Source: Streptomyces hyderabadensis
GTDB taxonomy: Bacteria > Actinomycetota > Actinomycetes > Streptomycetales > Streptomycetaceae
Length of the DNA stretch: 64,000 nt
Reading direction: 5' to 3'
Assembly: GCF_020404845.1 (NCBI RefSeq)
Contig: NZ_JAIOJZ010000002.1
Location: 214,014 to 278,013 of the forward strand
This document shows positions 35,028 through 44,897 of this stretch, piece after piece (the first letter of the stretch is position 1; every line of letters begins with the position of its first letter). The notes under the pieces were generated by a model. The model was not told the DNA's origin, made no database searches, and saw nothing but the letters and a program-made list of their open reading frames with translations. The position numbers and the translations under genes were made by a program.

Positions 35028-37313
35028 GTGCCCAGGTTCAGTGTCATCGTTCCCGCGTACCAGGTTCAGGCGTATCTGCACGCGTGCCTGGAGTCGGTGC
35101 TGGCCCAGTCGTACCCGGACTTCGAGGTGATCGTGGTCGACGACTACTCGCCGGACGCCTGCGGCGCGATCGCCGACGAGTTCGCGGCCCTCGACCCGCG
35201 CGTCCGCGTCGTACGCCTGGCGCGCAACGAGGGCCTGGGCCCCGCCCGCAACGCCGGGATGGAACGGGCGGGCGGCGACTACCTGGTCTTCCTCGACGGC
35301 GACGACACCCTCACCCCGCACGCGCTGCGCGGCATCGCCGACCGGATCAAGGAGACCGGGGAGCCGGACGTCCTGGTCTACGACTACGCACGCACCTACT
35401 GGACCGGCGAGACGGTCCGCAACCAGGCGGCCGCGCACCTCACCGAGCAGGGCCCGGCGCCGTTCCGGCTCGCCGACCGGCCGGGGCTGCTGAAGCTGCT
35501 GATGGTGGCCTGGAACAAGGCGGTGCGGCGGGAGTTCGCCGTGCGCGAGGGCTTCGCCTTCCCGCCGGGCTACTACGAGGACACGCCGTGGACGTACCCG
35601 GTCCTGCTGACGGCGGGCTCCGTCGCCACCCTGGACCGGGTCTGCGTCCACTACCGGCAGCGTCTGCGGGGCAGCATCCTGGGCACGCCGAGCGAACGCC
35701 ACCTGGACGTCTTCACGCAGTACGACCGCGTCTTCGCGTTCCTTCAGGCGCGCATGGAGACGCATCCGGAGTCGGCCCGGGAACTGGCCCGCTGGCGGCC
35801 GGTCCTGTACCGGCGCATGGCCGACCACCTCACGACGGTGTACACCCGCCCCGACCGCCTCCCGCGCTCCCTGCGCGCCGAGTTCCTGCGCCGGGCCCGC
35901 GTGCACTGCCGCCGCTACCGGGTCCCCGGCGCCCGGGCCCCGCTGCCCGTCCGCCTCCGCCACGCCCTGCTCCGCCTCGGCCTGCGCCGCACCTACGGCG
36001 CGCTGCGGCTGGCGTCCGCCCTGCGCCGCCGTACCGCGAGGGGCACCACGAGCCTGGCGCGCACCGCCCGCACCGGGCTCCTGCGCCTGCACTACCGCGT
36101 CCAGCGCTGCCTCCCGCTCCGCGCCGACCGGGCCGTCTTCGCCGTCGAGGGCCACCGCGGGTACGGCCGCGACCCGGGCGCGCTGGAGGAGGCGTTCCGC
36201 CGCCTCGCGCCGCAGGTGCGCACGGCGTGGGCCGCCGACCCGGTGCACCACCACACCGTCCCGCCCGGCACCCGCCGGGTGGCCCCGGGCACGGCCGCCC
36301 ACTGGACCGCCCTGGCCCGCTCCCGCTACCTGGTGTGCGACGCCGCCTTCGAGGCGGGCCTGGTCAGACGCCGGGGACAGGTGCTGGTCCAGACCCAGGC
36401 CGGAACTCCCCTCAAGCACATGGGCCTGGACCTCCAGGAGCGCCCGGCCGCCGCCCGGGGCACCGACTTCGCCCGGCTGCTGCGCGAGGCCGACTCCTGG
36501 GACTACGTGGTCTCCGCCAACCGCCACTCCACCCTGACCTGGGAACGCGTCCACCCCGGCGGCTGGACCACCCTGGAGTACGGCCAGCCGCGCACCGACG
36601 TCCTCCAGCGGGCGACGGCGGCGGACGTGATCCGGCTGCGCGAGACCCTCGGCATCCCCGAGGGCACGGTCGCCATCCTGTACGCCCCGACCCACCGCGA
36701 CTACTGGCGCACCCAGCGCGCCGCCCTGGACCTGGAGCGCGTCGTGCGCCGGCTCGGCCCGCGCTTCGTGGTGCTGGCCCGCGCCCACCCCCGCCACGGC
36801 GGTCCGCTCGCCGCGTCCGGCGGCCGGGTCCTCGACGTCGGCGACCATCCGCACGTGGAGTCGCTGTGCCTGGCCTCGGACGCCCTGGTCACCGACTACT
36901 CGTCCCTGATGTTCGACTACGCGGGCCTGGACCGTCCGATCGTGCTCCACGCGCACGAGGCGGAGGCCTACGAGGCGGCCCGCGGCACCTATGTCGACCT
37001 GCGTTCCTTCCCGCCGGGCGCGATCGCCCGGGACGAGGACGAGCTGATCGGCCTGTTCGCGAGCGGCGAGTGGCAGGGCGCCCGGTCGGCGCGGCTGCGG
37101 GCCGCCTTCCGCGAGCGGTTCTGCCCGTACGACGACGGCCGTGCCGCCGACCGCGTGGTGCGCCGGGTCGTCCTGGGCGAGACGGACCTGCCGCCGGTGG
37201 TCCCGCCGGCCGAGCGCCGCCCCGCGCCGTCGGCCGCGGCCGTCCTCGCCCGCACCCCGCTGACCACGGTGCCGCAACCCGCGGGGCCGCGCACCGTCAC
37301 CGACAGCCTCTGA
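35028..37313 (+). CDS. GT2 / TagF-like (CDP-glycerol glycerophosphotransferase) fusion 1
   Basis: A 761-residue bidomain enzyme. The N-terminal GT-A domain (1-about 330) has FSVIVPAYQVQAYLHACLES, VVDDYSP and FLDGDDT. A helical linker is followed by a TagF-like GT-B domain (about 400-735) with the GTPLK loop, LYAPTHRDY, RAHP and TDYSSLMFDYA. TagF enzymes polymerise teichoic acid from CDP-polyols. The catalytic His expected before GTPLK is Ala (about 458), so the TagF half may be inactive. The GTG at 35028 gives the MPRFSVIVP start shared with the next two proteins; an ATG at 35016 would add four residues. It heads a cluster of three related genes. Confidence 0.88.
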   Translation: MPRFSVIVPAYQVQAYLHACLESVLAQSYPDFEVIVVDDYSPDACGAIADEFAALDPRVRVVRLARNEGLGPARNAGMERAGGDYLVFLDGDDTLTPHALRGIADRIKETGEPDVLVYDYARTYWTGETVRNQAAAHLTEQGPAPFRLADRPGLLKLLMVAWNKAVRREFAVREGFAFPPGYYEDTPWTYPVLLTAGSVATLDRVCVHYRQRLRGSILGTPSERHLDVFTQYDRVFAFLQARMETHPESARELARWRPVLYRRMADHLTTVYTRPDRLPRSLRAEFLRRARVHCRRYRVPGARAPLPVRLRHALLRLGLRRTYGALRLASALRRRTARGTTSLARTARTGLLRLHYRVQRCLPLRADRAVFAVEGHRGYGRDPGALEEAFRRLAPQVRTAWAADPVHHHTVPPGTRRVAPGTAAHWTALARSRYLVCDAAFEAGLVRRRGQVLVQTQAGTPLKHMGLDLQERPAAARGTDFARLLREADSWDYVVSANRHSTLTWERVHPGGWTTLEYGQPRTDVLQRATAADVIRLRETLGIPEGTVAILYAPTHRDYWRTQRAALDLERVVRRLGPRFVVLARAHPRHGGPLAASGGRVLDVGDHPHVESLCLASDALVTDYSSLMFDYAGLDRPIVLHAHEAEAYEAARGTYVDLRSFPPGAIARDEDELIGLFASGEWQGARSARLRAAFRERFCPYDDGRAADRVVRRVVLGETDLPPVVPPAERRPAPSAAAVLARTPLTTVPQPAGPRTVTDSL

Positions 37314-37328
37314 GCACCGTTTGTCCCC

Positions 37329-37348
37329 CGGGAGCCCCCGGGCTCCCG
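37329..37348. terminator. Hairpin between fusion genes 1 and 2
   Basis: An 8-bp stem (37329-37336 with 37341-37348) around CCCG lies 16 bp past the stop codon. It may attenuate rather than end transcription of the gene cluster. Confidence 0.5.
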
Positions 37349-37378
37349 TCCGACGAGCGAAAGAAGAGAAAGAGCAGT

Positions 37379-39598
37379 ATGCCCCGCTTCAGCATCATCG
37401 TCCCGTCCCATGGGGTGGCGGGGCGGCTCTCCCAGGCACTGGACTCGGTCCTCGGCCAGTCCTTCGGCGACTTCGAGCTGATCCCCGTGTGCGACGGCCC
37501 GGACGGCGCCGCGGCCGACGTCGCCGGGGAGCACGCCGAGCGGGACTCCCGGGTGCGGCCCGTGCACTCGCCGCCGTCGGCCGGTCTCGCCGGGGCGCGC
37601 AACGCCGGGATGCGCGCGGCGACCGGCGCCTACCTGCTGTTCCTCGACGGCGACGACGTCCTGGTGCCGGGCGCGCTGGCCGCCCTCGACGCACGCCTCG
37701 CGGACACCGGCGGCGTCGACGTCCTGTACGTCGAGTACGAACGCGTGCCCTGGTGGGAGGGCGAGACCACCAACCCGGCCGCGCCGCTGCTGGCGAAGGC
37801 ACCGGACGGCGCCTTCGCCCCCGACCGCGCCCCGCAGCTGACCGGTGTGCACCTGCCCGCGTGGAGCGCGGTCCACCGCCGCACCTTCCTGGCCGAGCGG
37901 AAGCTGGACTTCCCCGCCGGGCACTACACGGACATCGGCTTCGGCGCCCGGGTCGCGGCCCGCGCCGAGCGGGTGGCGGTGCTGCGCGAGGTGGTCGTGC
38001 GGCACCGGGTGCGACGCCAGGGCAACCGGCTGAACCTGCCCGGCGAGCACCATGCGGACCTGCTCGACCAGGCCGAACTGGCGCTCACGCACGCCGCCGA
38101 GCTGGGCCTGCCGCCCGAGCGGCGCGGCCCGCTGTTCGAGCAGCTCTTCGCGGCGGTCCTGAAGACGGCCACCCATCCCCGCCGCCTGACCGGCCGGGGG
38201 CGCCGCGCCTTCTACCGCCGGGCCGGCCGCCTCTACCGGCGCCACCGCCCCGCGGGCTTCCGGCCGCCGGGCGGGCGGCTCGGCGTGCAGCACCGGCTGC
38301 TGGCATCGGGCTCGTACGCCGGCTTCCGCGCGCTGCGGGCCGCCAACCGGGCCGCGACCGGCCTGCTGCGCCGCCTGCCGTGGCCGCGGGGGCTGCGCAC
38401 CCGGCTGCGCTACCGGCGTCACCTGCGCCGCCCGCTGGACCCGAATCTGGTGGTGTACTGCGCCTACTGGGGCCGCGGCTACGCCTGCAACCCGGCCGCG
38501 ATCCACGCCAAGGCCCGGGAACTCGCCCCGCACCTGAAGTCGGTGTTCCTGGTGGAGCCGGACCAGGCGCACACGGTCCCCGAGGACGTCGACCACGCCG
38601 TGATCGGCAGCCACCGGTACTGGGAGGTGCTGGCCCGCGCCAGGTACCTGGTGAACAACGCCAACTTCGCCGAGGGCGTCGTCAAGCGCCCCGGCAGCGT
38701 GCACCTGCAGACGCAGCACGGCACGCCGCTGAAGACGATGGGCGTGGACCAGTCGACGTACCCGGTGGTGGCGGCGGCCACCGGCAGCTTCACCAAACTG
38801 CTCGGCCGGGTGGACCGCTGGGACTTCAACCTGTCCGCCAACCGGCACTCCACCCAGATGTGGGAGCGCGCCTTCCCCGGCTCCTACGAGCACCTGGAGT
38901 ACGGCTATCCGCGCAACGACGTCTACTGCACCGCGACCGCCGACGACGTGGCCCGCGTCCGGCGCGAACTGGGCGTCCCGGAGGGCAAGACGGCGGTCCT
39001 GTACGCGCCCACGCACCGGGACTGGGAGAGCGGCTTCGGCGCGGGCGGCCCGGACCTGGAGGCGTTCTGCGAGGCGGCCGGCGAGGACGTGGTGGTGCTG
39101 CTGCGCGCCCACTACTTCTACGACCGGGGCGCCGGCCGAAAACGCACCGGCCGGGTCATCGACGTGACCGCGCACCGCTCCTCGGAGGACGTCTGCCTGG
39201 CCGCGGACGCGCTGGTCACCGACTACTCCTCCATCATGTTCGACTACGCCAACCTGGACCGCCCGATCGTCGTGTACGCCGAGGACTGGGACGTCTACCG
39301 GGAGACCCGCGGCGTCTACTTCGACCTGCTGGCGGCGCCCCCGGGGCCGGTGGCGCGCACCCCGGAGGAGCTGGCCCGGGTCTTCGCCGACGGCACCTGG
39401 GCGGGCCCGGAGTCGACGGCGCTGCGGGCGGCCTTCCGCGAGCGGTTCTGCGCGTTCGACGACGGCCGGGCCGCGGAGCGCGTCGTGCGCCGGGTGCTGC
39501 TCGGCGAGCCGCCCGAGGCGCTGCCGCCGGTGGTCCCGCTCGCGGAGCGCGTCCCGGCCCCCGCCGCCGTCACCCACGAGAGCCTCGTAAGGAGCTGA
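37379..39598 (+). CDS. GT2 / TagF-like fusion 2
   Basis: A 739-residue protein with the same two-domain plan. The GT-A half keeps FLDGDDV but has PVCDGPD where a DD pair is usual. The TagF half is complete: QTQHGTPLK with catalytic His447, LYAPTHRDW, RAHYFYD, and TDYSSIMFDYANLDRP followed by GVYFDL. It is therefore the best candidate in this trio for an active polyol-phosphate polymerase. The domain is peripheral and would act at the inner membrane face. ATG 37379 matches the conserved MPRFSIIVP start. It is followed after seven bases by fusion 3. Confidence 0.9.
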   Translation: MPRFSIIVPSHGVAGRLSQALDSVLGQSFGDFELIPVCDGPDGAAADVAGEHAERDSRVRPVHSPPSAGLAGARNAGMRAATGAYLLFLDGDDVLVPGALAALDARLADTGGVDVLYVEYERVPWWEGETTNPAAPLLAKAPDGAFAPDRAPQLTGVHLPAWSAVHRRTFLAERKLDFPAGHYTDIGFGARVAARAERVAVLREVVVRHRVRRQGNRLNLPGEHHADLLDQAELALTHAAELGLPPERRGPLFEQLFAAVLKTATHPRRLTGRGRRAFYRRAGRLYRRHRPAGFRPPGGRLGVQHRLLASGSYAGFRALRAANRAATGLLRRLPWPRGLRTRLRYRRHLRRPLDPNLVVYCAYWGRGYACNPAAIHAKARELAPHLKSVFLVEPDQAHTVPEDVDHAVIGSHRYWEVLARARYLVNNANFAEGVVKRPGSVHLQTQHGTPLKTMGVDQSTYPVVAAATGSFTKLLGRVDRWDFNLSANRHSTQMWERAFPGSYEHLEYGYPRNDVYCTATADDVARVRRELGVPEGKTAVLYAPTHRDWESGFGAGGPDLEAFCEAAGEDVVVLLRAHYFYDRGAGRKRTGRVIDVTAHRSSEDVCLAADALVTDYSSIMFDYANLDRPIVVYAEDWDVYRETRGVYFDLLAAPPGPVARTPEELARVFADGTWAGPESTALRAAFRERFCAFDDGRAAERVVRRVLLGEPPEALPPVVPLAERVPAPAAVTHESLVRS

Positions 39599-39605
39599 CC
39601 CCGCC

Positions 39606-41843
39606 GTGCCCCGCTTCAGCGTCATCGTCCCCTGTTTCAAGGTGCAGGGCTTCCTGCGCGAGTGCCTCGACTCGGTCCTGGACCAGTCCTTCCGGGACAT
39701 CGAGGTGATCGCCGTCGACGACTGCTCCCCGGACGGCTCGGGGGCCATCCTCGACGAGTACGCGGCCCGCGACGAGCGGGTGCGGGTGCTGCACCTGGAG
39801 GAGAACGTCGGCCTCGGCCGGGCCCGCAACGCCGGGCTGCCGCACGCCACCGGCGACTACCTCTTCTTCCTCGACAGCGACGACACCCTCACCCCGGGCG
39901 CCCTGCGCGCCATGGCCGACCGGCTCGCCGAGACGGACGATCCGGACGTGCTGGTCTTCGACTACGCGCGCACCTACTGGTGGGGCGGCACCCGGCGCAA
40001 CGTCCTGGCCCGGGTGCTCGCGGAGGCGGGCGACGGCACCTTCACGGCGGACGAACGCCCCGAGATCCTCGACCTGCTGATGGTGGTGTGGAACAAGGTC
40101 TACCGGCGCGACTTCGTCGACCGGGAGGGCTTCACCTTCCCGCCCGGCTACTACGAGGACACGCCCTGGACCTTCCCGGTGCTGTTCAGCGCGGAGCGGA
40201 TCGCGACGCTGGACCGGATCTGCCTGAACTACCGCCAGCGCCGCCAGGGCAACATCCTGTCCACCACCAGCCGCAAGCACTTCGACGTCCACGCGCAGTA
40301 CGAGCGGGTCTTCGCCTTCCTCGACGACCGCCCTCGGCTGGCGGCGCGGTGGCGGCCGTTCCTGCACGCCAAGATGGGCGAGCACTGCCTGGACATCCTG
40401 TCCAAGCCGGACCGGCTGCCGCCGGCCGACCGGGCGGAGTTCTTCCACCGCACCGCCGAGATGTTCCGCGCGTACCGGCCGGAGGACGCGTCGGTCCCGG
40501 CCGAACTGAAGGTGCTGGAGGGGTCGTACGCCGCCTACCGGGTGCGCCGGCAGTCCGGGCGGGCGGCGCGGGAGCTGGAGCGCCGGACCCGGCAGGCGCG
40601 CGGCGCGGCCGCGGGGCGGGCCCGCCGGTTCGCCGCCGCCGCGCTCCCCCGGCGCGCGCTGGACCCCGGCCTCGTCGTGTACTCGGCGTTCTCCCACCGG
40701 GGCGTGCTCGGCGACCCCGCCGCGATCCACCGCGCGGCCCGCGACATCGCGCCGCACCTGCGCGGGGTGTGGGTGGTGCGGGACGAGGAGTGCGCGGCGG
40801 ACCCCGCGCTGCTGCCGCCGGGCACCGAGCACGTGGTCCTGGGCAGCGCCGCCTACCGCCGGGTGACCGAACGGGCGGCGTTCCTCGTCAACAACGTCAA
40901 CTGGCCCGGCACGGTGGCCAAGCGGGACGGCGCCGTCCACATCCACACCCACCAGGGCACCCCGCTCAAGTACATGGGCGTCGACCTGCTGGGCAGGCCC
41001 GGTGCCCGGCACGGTCTGGACGTGCCGCAGATGCTGCGGCGCGCCGACCGCTGGGACCACAGCCTGGTCGCGGGCCGGTACGCGGAACGGATCTGGGAGC
41101 GGGCCTATCCCTGCCACTTCACGTCCGCGCGCACCGGCAGCCCGCGCAACGACGTCCTGGTCGACGCCGGTCCCGAGGACGGCCGCCGGGTCCGCGAGCG
41201 GCTCGGCGTCCCCGAGGGGGACACCGTGGTGCTGTACGCGCCGACCCGTCGCGAGTACCGGCGCGGCGGGCTCGTCGAACGCCTCGACGTGGCCCGGCTC
41301 GCCGCCGACCTCGGCGCGGGCCACACCCTGGTGGTACGGCTGCACCCGTCCCTGGCCACCGGCCCGGCGCGGGGCCTGGGCCTGGCGGAGCTGCACCGGC
41401 GGGGCGTGGTGATCGACGCGACGGACGAACCGCACGTGGAGGACCTGATGCTCGCCTCCGACCTGCTGATCACCGACTACTCGGCCCTGATGTTCGACTA
41501 CGCCCTCCTGGACCGGCCGATCCTGATCCACGCCGACGACTGGGGCCCGTACACGGCGACCCGCGGCACCTACTTCGACATCACCCAGGAGGCACCCGGG
41601 CACGTCTCGCGCTCCTACCGGGAGCTGGCGTGGCTGCTGGCGTCCGGGGCGTGGCGGGACGAGGAGGCGGCGCGGCTGCGGGCGTCCTTCCGGGCCCGGT
41701 ACTGCGAGTACGAGGACGGCAGGGCCGCCGAGCGGGTGGTGCGGACGCTGCTGCTCGGCGAGCCGATGCCCGCCCCGGAGCCCTCCGGTGTCCCCGGGGC
41801 CCGCGCCGTCCCGGCCGGACGCGACCTGCTGCCCTCCACATGA
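39606..41843 (+). CDS. GT2 / TagF-like fusion 3
   Basis: A 745-residue protein. The GT-A half is well conserved (IAVDDCSPDGSG, FLDSDDT, FPPGYYEDTPWTF) and closely resembles that of fusion 1. In the TagF half the His before GTPLK is Gln450 (HTHQGTPLK), and LYAPTRREY replaces the usual THRDY, while RLHP and TDYSALMFDYA remain. The C-terminal domain is probably altered or inactive, and the GT2 half may be the main enzyme. The GTG start has AAGGAG ten bases upstream. The stop overlaps the next start as ATGA, so it is coupled to a polytopic membrane protein. Confidence 0.9.
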   Translation: MPRFSVIVPCFKVQGFLRECLDSVLDQSFRDIEVIAVDDCSPDGSGAILDEYAARDERVRVLHLEENVGLGRARNAGLPHATGDYLFFLDSDDTLTPGALRAMADRLAETDDPDVLVFDYARTYWWGGTRRNVLARVLAEAGDGTFTADERPEILDLLMVVWNKVYRRDFVDREGFTFPPGYYEDTPWTFPVLFSAERIATLDRICLNYRQRRQGNILSTTSRKHFDVHAQYERVFAFLDDRPRLAARWRPFLHAKMGEHCLDILSKPDRLPPADRAEFFHRTAEMFRAYRPEDASVPAELKVLEGSYAAYRVRRQSGRAARELERRTRQARGAAAGRARRFAAAALPRRALDPGLVVYSAFSHRGVLGDPAAIHRAARDIAPHLRGVWVVRDEECAADPALLPPGTEHVVLGSAAYRRVTERAAFLVNNVNWPGTVAKRDGAVHIHTHQGTPLKYMGVDLLGRPGARHGLDVPQMLRRADRWDHSLVAGRYAERIWERAYPCHFTSARTGSPRNDVLVDAGPEDGRRVRERLGVPEGDTVVLYAPTRREYRRGGLVERLDVARLAADLGAGHTLVVRLHPSLATGPARGLGLAELHRRGVVIDATDEPHVEDLMLASDLLITDYSALMFDYALLDRPILIHADDWGPYTATRGTYFDITQEAPGHVSRSYRELAWLLASGAWRDEEAARLRASFRARYCEYEDGRAAERVVRTLLLGEPMPAPEPSGVPGARAVPAGRDLLPST

Positions 41844-43174
41844 GACCCGGCAGCCGGGTGAGCGGGCGGGTGCCGGGGGCTCTGGGGGTGCTGGTCCTGG
41901 CCGCCGTGTTCGCCGTGCTCCAGCTGGCGAACGTCACCGGCCGGGACACGCCCGACACCAGGAACTACCTGTCGTACGCCCTGAGTCTGACCGGGGAGAG
42001 CAAGCACGCGGCGGCGACGGCCACCATCGACTACGTGTGCGCGAGCCGGGCGGAGCGGGCCCGACGGGACCAGAGCGTGCACGTGGTCCGCTTCCACCGC
42101 GCCGACCCCTCCGCCGAGGTGCTGGCCGAGTGCCGCGAGCAGGAGTGGGCGGTGGTGCGGCCGCGGCTGGCGGCCGGGCAGACCGGCGGGCACACGGTCC
42201 CGTACATGTCGGAGCGGTTCATGGCGATCTTCGAGGCGCGGCCGGGCTATCCGGTGTTCCTGGTGCCGTTCGTCCTGGCCTTCGGGGTGACGTGGGGACT
42301 GTGGGCGGCGGGGGTGGTGATCGCGGTCGTGGGCGGCGTCCTGGTCTTCCTGATCCTGCGGAACCTGTCCGTGCCGGTGCCGCTCGCCCTGTCCGGGCAG
42401 GCGCTGTACTACGTGCTGCCGTGCGGGACGACCGCGATGCGCCCGATGACCGAGGGCCTGCTGATGGCGCTGACCCTGGCCGCGGTGTGGGGCTGCGCGC
42501 TGGTGCTGCGGGCGGGGCGGCCCCGGGCCGGGCTGGCGCTGGTCGCCGGTTCGCTGCTGGCCCTGTTCACGGTCAAGCACTCCCAGGCGCTGTTCCTCGG
42601 CCTGTGCCTGGCGGCGGCCGGCGGGGTGATCGCCCTGCGCCGGTACCGGCGGCGGCGTCGGCGGCTGCGGGGGCGGGGCGGACCGGCGTCCCGGGACGTG
42701 CTGGCGCTCGCGGCCGTGGGCCTGGCCGGGGCGGCCGTCACCCTGCTGCTGGCGCGGCTGCTGCACTACCCGTCCGAGGCGGACAGCCTCCAGGACCTGC
42801 TCACCGACCACTTCAACCGCCCCGACCGGAAGCATCCGTGGCCGGAGTTCTGGCAGCTGCAGGGCAACTTCTGGGTGGAGTGGCTGCGCAGGCAGGCGTG
42901 GCAGCCGCTGTTCGCGGCGGCGCTGGCCGCCGGGGCGTGGGGTGCGCTCAGGCGCGGCGGCGCGGTCGGCGGCTTCCTGGTCGCGGCGGCGTTCACCGGG
43001 ATCCTCACCCAGGCCGGGCACCCGGACATCAACATCTGGGGCGAGCGGCTGATCGTGCTGGCCTGGCTGCTGCCGGTGGTGGGGGTGCCGCTGCTGCTGG
43101 CGCCGGGGGTGCGGCGCGGCCGGGTGCCGCTGCCGGCGCAGGGGCAGCCGGACCGGGCGGGCGCGGTCGGCTGA
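41840..43174 (+). CDS. Polytopic membrane protein (GT-C-like) coupled to TagF-like gene
   Basis: A 444-residue protein with about nine hydrophobic helices. The first extracytoplasmic loop (about 35-130) is large and follows the first helix, as in GT-C glycosyltransferases, with acidic RDTPDTRNY near residue 35 where such enzymes carry a catalytic DxD/DE. The assignment to GT-C is inferred, because the helix count and motif are approximate. The ATG overlaps the preceding stop (ATGA, 41840-41843), so the gene belongs to the same polymer pathway. It could add sugars from lipid donors on the outer face. Confidence 0.75.
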   Translation: MRPGSRVSGRVPGALGVLVLAAVFAVLQLANVTGRDTPDTRNYLSYALSLTGESKHAAATATIDYVCASRAERARRDQSVHVVRFHRADPSAEVLAECREQEWAVVRPRLAAGQTGGHTVPYMSERFMAIFEARPGYPVFLVPFVLAFGVTWGLWAAGVVIAVVGGVLVFLILRNLSVPVPLALSGQALYYVLPCGTTAMRPMTEGLLMALTLAAVWGCALVLRAGRPRAGLALVAGSLLALFTVKHSQALFLGLCLAAAGGVIALRRYRRRRRRLRGRGGPASRDVLALAAVGLAGAAVTLLLARLLHYPSEADSLQDLLTDHFNRPDRKHPWPEFWQLQGNFWVEWLRRQAWQPLFAAALAAGAWGALRRGGAVGGFLVAAAFTGILTQAGHPDINIWGERLIVLAWLLPVVGVPLLLAPGVRRGRVPLPAQGQPDRAGAVG

Positions 43175-43210
43175 GCATCCGCTACCCGGGTGACTTGGGG
43201 CGCCGGGGGA

Positions 43211-43239
43211 TTGACGGGGGCGACCCCACCGGGAACATA
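43211..43239 (+). promoter_or_regulatory. Possible promoter before the second membrane-protein gene
   Basis: TTGACG (43211-43216), 17 bases, then AACATA (43234-43239), followed by a leader of 38 bases to the GTG. The -35 box is good and the -10 box poor. The 103-bp gap after the previous operon makes a promoter plausible. Confidence 0.3.
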
Positions 43240-43277
43240 CGCCAAATGTCCAGATTGCCCCACACCCTCGCTGCTTC

Positions 43278-44831
43278 GTGAGCGCCGGCGTCCTCGTCCG
43301 GCGGCCGGTGCGCGGCGCGACGGCGCTGCGCGGCGGACGCGCCTGGCGTCCCAGCCCGTACCAGGCGGCCGGCTTCCTCTTCTTCCTCGTGATGACGCTG
43401 GCGTACTGGGCGGTGCCGCTGTGCTGCGACGCCGGCCAGCACGCGGCCGTCGTCGAGCGTCTGAAGGAGAACCTCCTCCACCCCCGGCATCCGATGGCCG
43501 ACCTGCCGGGCGCGGGCAGCGCGTACTACTCGCCGTACGCGGTGGCCGAGGGCGCGTTCGCCCGGCTGACCGGGCTGGGCGGCTGGGAGGTGGTGCGGCT
43601 CGCGGGGCCGCTGAACCTGCTGGTGCTGCTGACCGGCCTCGGCCGCTTCGTGCGGGTGCTGACCCCGCGACCGTGGGCGCCGGTCCTGGCGCTGGGCGCG
43701 ATGACGCTGCTGTGGGGCACCGAGCGGGCCTGGTGGAGCGGCTATCTCGGGCTGATGTCGATGACGGGCAACCTCGGCTACCCGTCCACGTTCGCGATCG
43801 GCCTCACCTTCTGGGCCTGGGCACTGACCGGCGCACGGGCGCGGGACCGGCGCCGGGTGCGCTACGTGGGCCCCAGCGGACTGCGCGGCCTGCCCGGGTA
43901 CGCGGGGCTGGGCGCCCTCTACGCCCTGATCCTCCTCGTCCACCCGATCACCTCGGTGGCGGCGGCGCTCGGCGCGGTGGCGCTGGTGGCCGGGTGGCAG
44001 CGCGGCTGGCGCGGGCCGGTGGTGGGGCGGTGGGCGCTGACGGTCGCCGTGGCGGTCGGGGCGGCGGTCCTCTGGCCGTACTTCGACGTGTTCGCGCTGG
44101 CCGGCGACGGCAGTGTGGACGCGATGCACCGGGTCCTCTACCTCCACCTGCCCGGGGAGTTCTGGCTGGCGCTGCTGGGCCTGCCGGCCCTGTGGGCACG
44201 CGGCCGCCGTTCGGCGCGGGACCCGCTGGTGCTGATGTTCGCGCTGGACTGCGCGGTGGTGGCGTACGGCTGGTTCAGCGGCCACTACACCTACGGCCGG
44301 ATCCTCGGGCTCACCCTGGTGCCGTTGCAGTTCGCCCTGGCGGTGGAGCTGGCGGCACCCCGGCCCTGGGGGCGGTGGCGGGCGGCGCTGGGCTGGACCG
44401 CGACGGCCGGGGCCCTGCTGGGCCTCCTCACCGTGCACGCGGGGGCGGTGCTGCCGCGCGCCCTGGACCCGGTGGGCTTCGAGCAGCCGCCGCGGTGGCC
44501 GGAGTACGCGTGGGCGGCCCGGCACATCGGCCCCGGCGAGGTCGTGATCACCGACGGCTACTACGCCGGGCACGCCATCGCCGGGTACGGGCCGAACCTC
44601 GCGGCGCCCGCCTGGCCGGACCCGGCGCTGGACGAGCGGGAGCGGGCCCGGCGGGTGGCCGACGTCGAGGCGTACCTCGCGCCGGACTCGACCCGCGCCG
44701 AGCGCACCGCCGTCGCCCGCCGCTACCACGTCCGCTGGCTGCTGCTGACCCGTTGGCACCCGGTGCCCGAGGAGGCGGTGGTGGTGGCGTGGAGCGAGCG
44801 GACGGGCGAGGTGCTGGCGCGGGTCGGGTGA
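43278..44831 (+). CDS. Polytopic membrane protein (GT-C-like)
   Basis: A 517-residue integral membrane protein with about eleven helices. The first external loop has CCDAGQHAAVVERLKENLLHPRHPM, an Asp/His-rich region like the catalytic loop of GT-C transferases, and the C-terminal part (about 395-517) is a soluble domain. No sequence motif fixes the donor or acceptor. Same strand and close position (103 bp) after the other membrane protein suggest a shared role in surface-polymer assembly. The GTG at 43278 lacks a good ribosome site; no better start is visible in the frame. Confidence 0.7.
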   Translation: MSAGVLVRRPVRGATALRGGRAWRPSPYQAAGFLFFLVMTLAYWAVPLCCDAGQHAAVVERLKENLLHPRHPMADLPGAGSAYYSPYAVAEGAFARLTGLGGWEVVRLAGPLNLLVLLTGLGRFVRVLTPRPWAPVLALGAMTLLWGTERAWWSGYLGLMSMTGNLGYPSTFAIGLTFWAWALTGARARDRRRVRYVGPSGLRGLPGYAGLGALYALILLVHPITSVAAALGAVALVAGWQRGWRGPVVGRWALTVAVAVGAAVLWPYFDVFALAGDGSVDAMHRVLYLHLPGEFWLALLGLPALWARGRRSARDPLVLMFALDCAVVAYGWFSGHYTYGRILGLTLVPLQFALAVELAAPRPWGRWRAALGWTATAGALLGLLTVHAGAVLPRALDPVGFEQPPRWPEYAWAARHIGPGEVVITDGYYAGHAIAGYGPNLAAPAWPDPALDERERARRVADVEAYLAPDSTRAERTAVARRYHVRWLLLTRWHPVPEEAVVVAWSERTGEVLARVG

Positions 44832-44843
44832 GTACCGCCCAGG

Positions 44844-44875
44844 GGGTGGTGCTCGATGACGAGTGGGCACCGCCC
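44844..44875. terminator. Bidirectional hairpin between membrane protein and ohrA
   Basis: Arms 44844-44854 and 44865-44875 pair over 11 bp with two G-U pairs and a ten-base loop, in the 51-bp gap between convergent genes. Confidence 0.65.
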
Positions 44876-44897
44876 GGCGGCGTTACTCGATGACGAG
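44852..44897. repeat. 12-bp duplication of the ohrA 3' end
   Basis: CTCGATGACGAG, which is the last codons of ohrA (44886-44897), is present a second time at 44852-44863 inside the terminator hairpin. Confidence 0.7.
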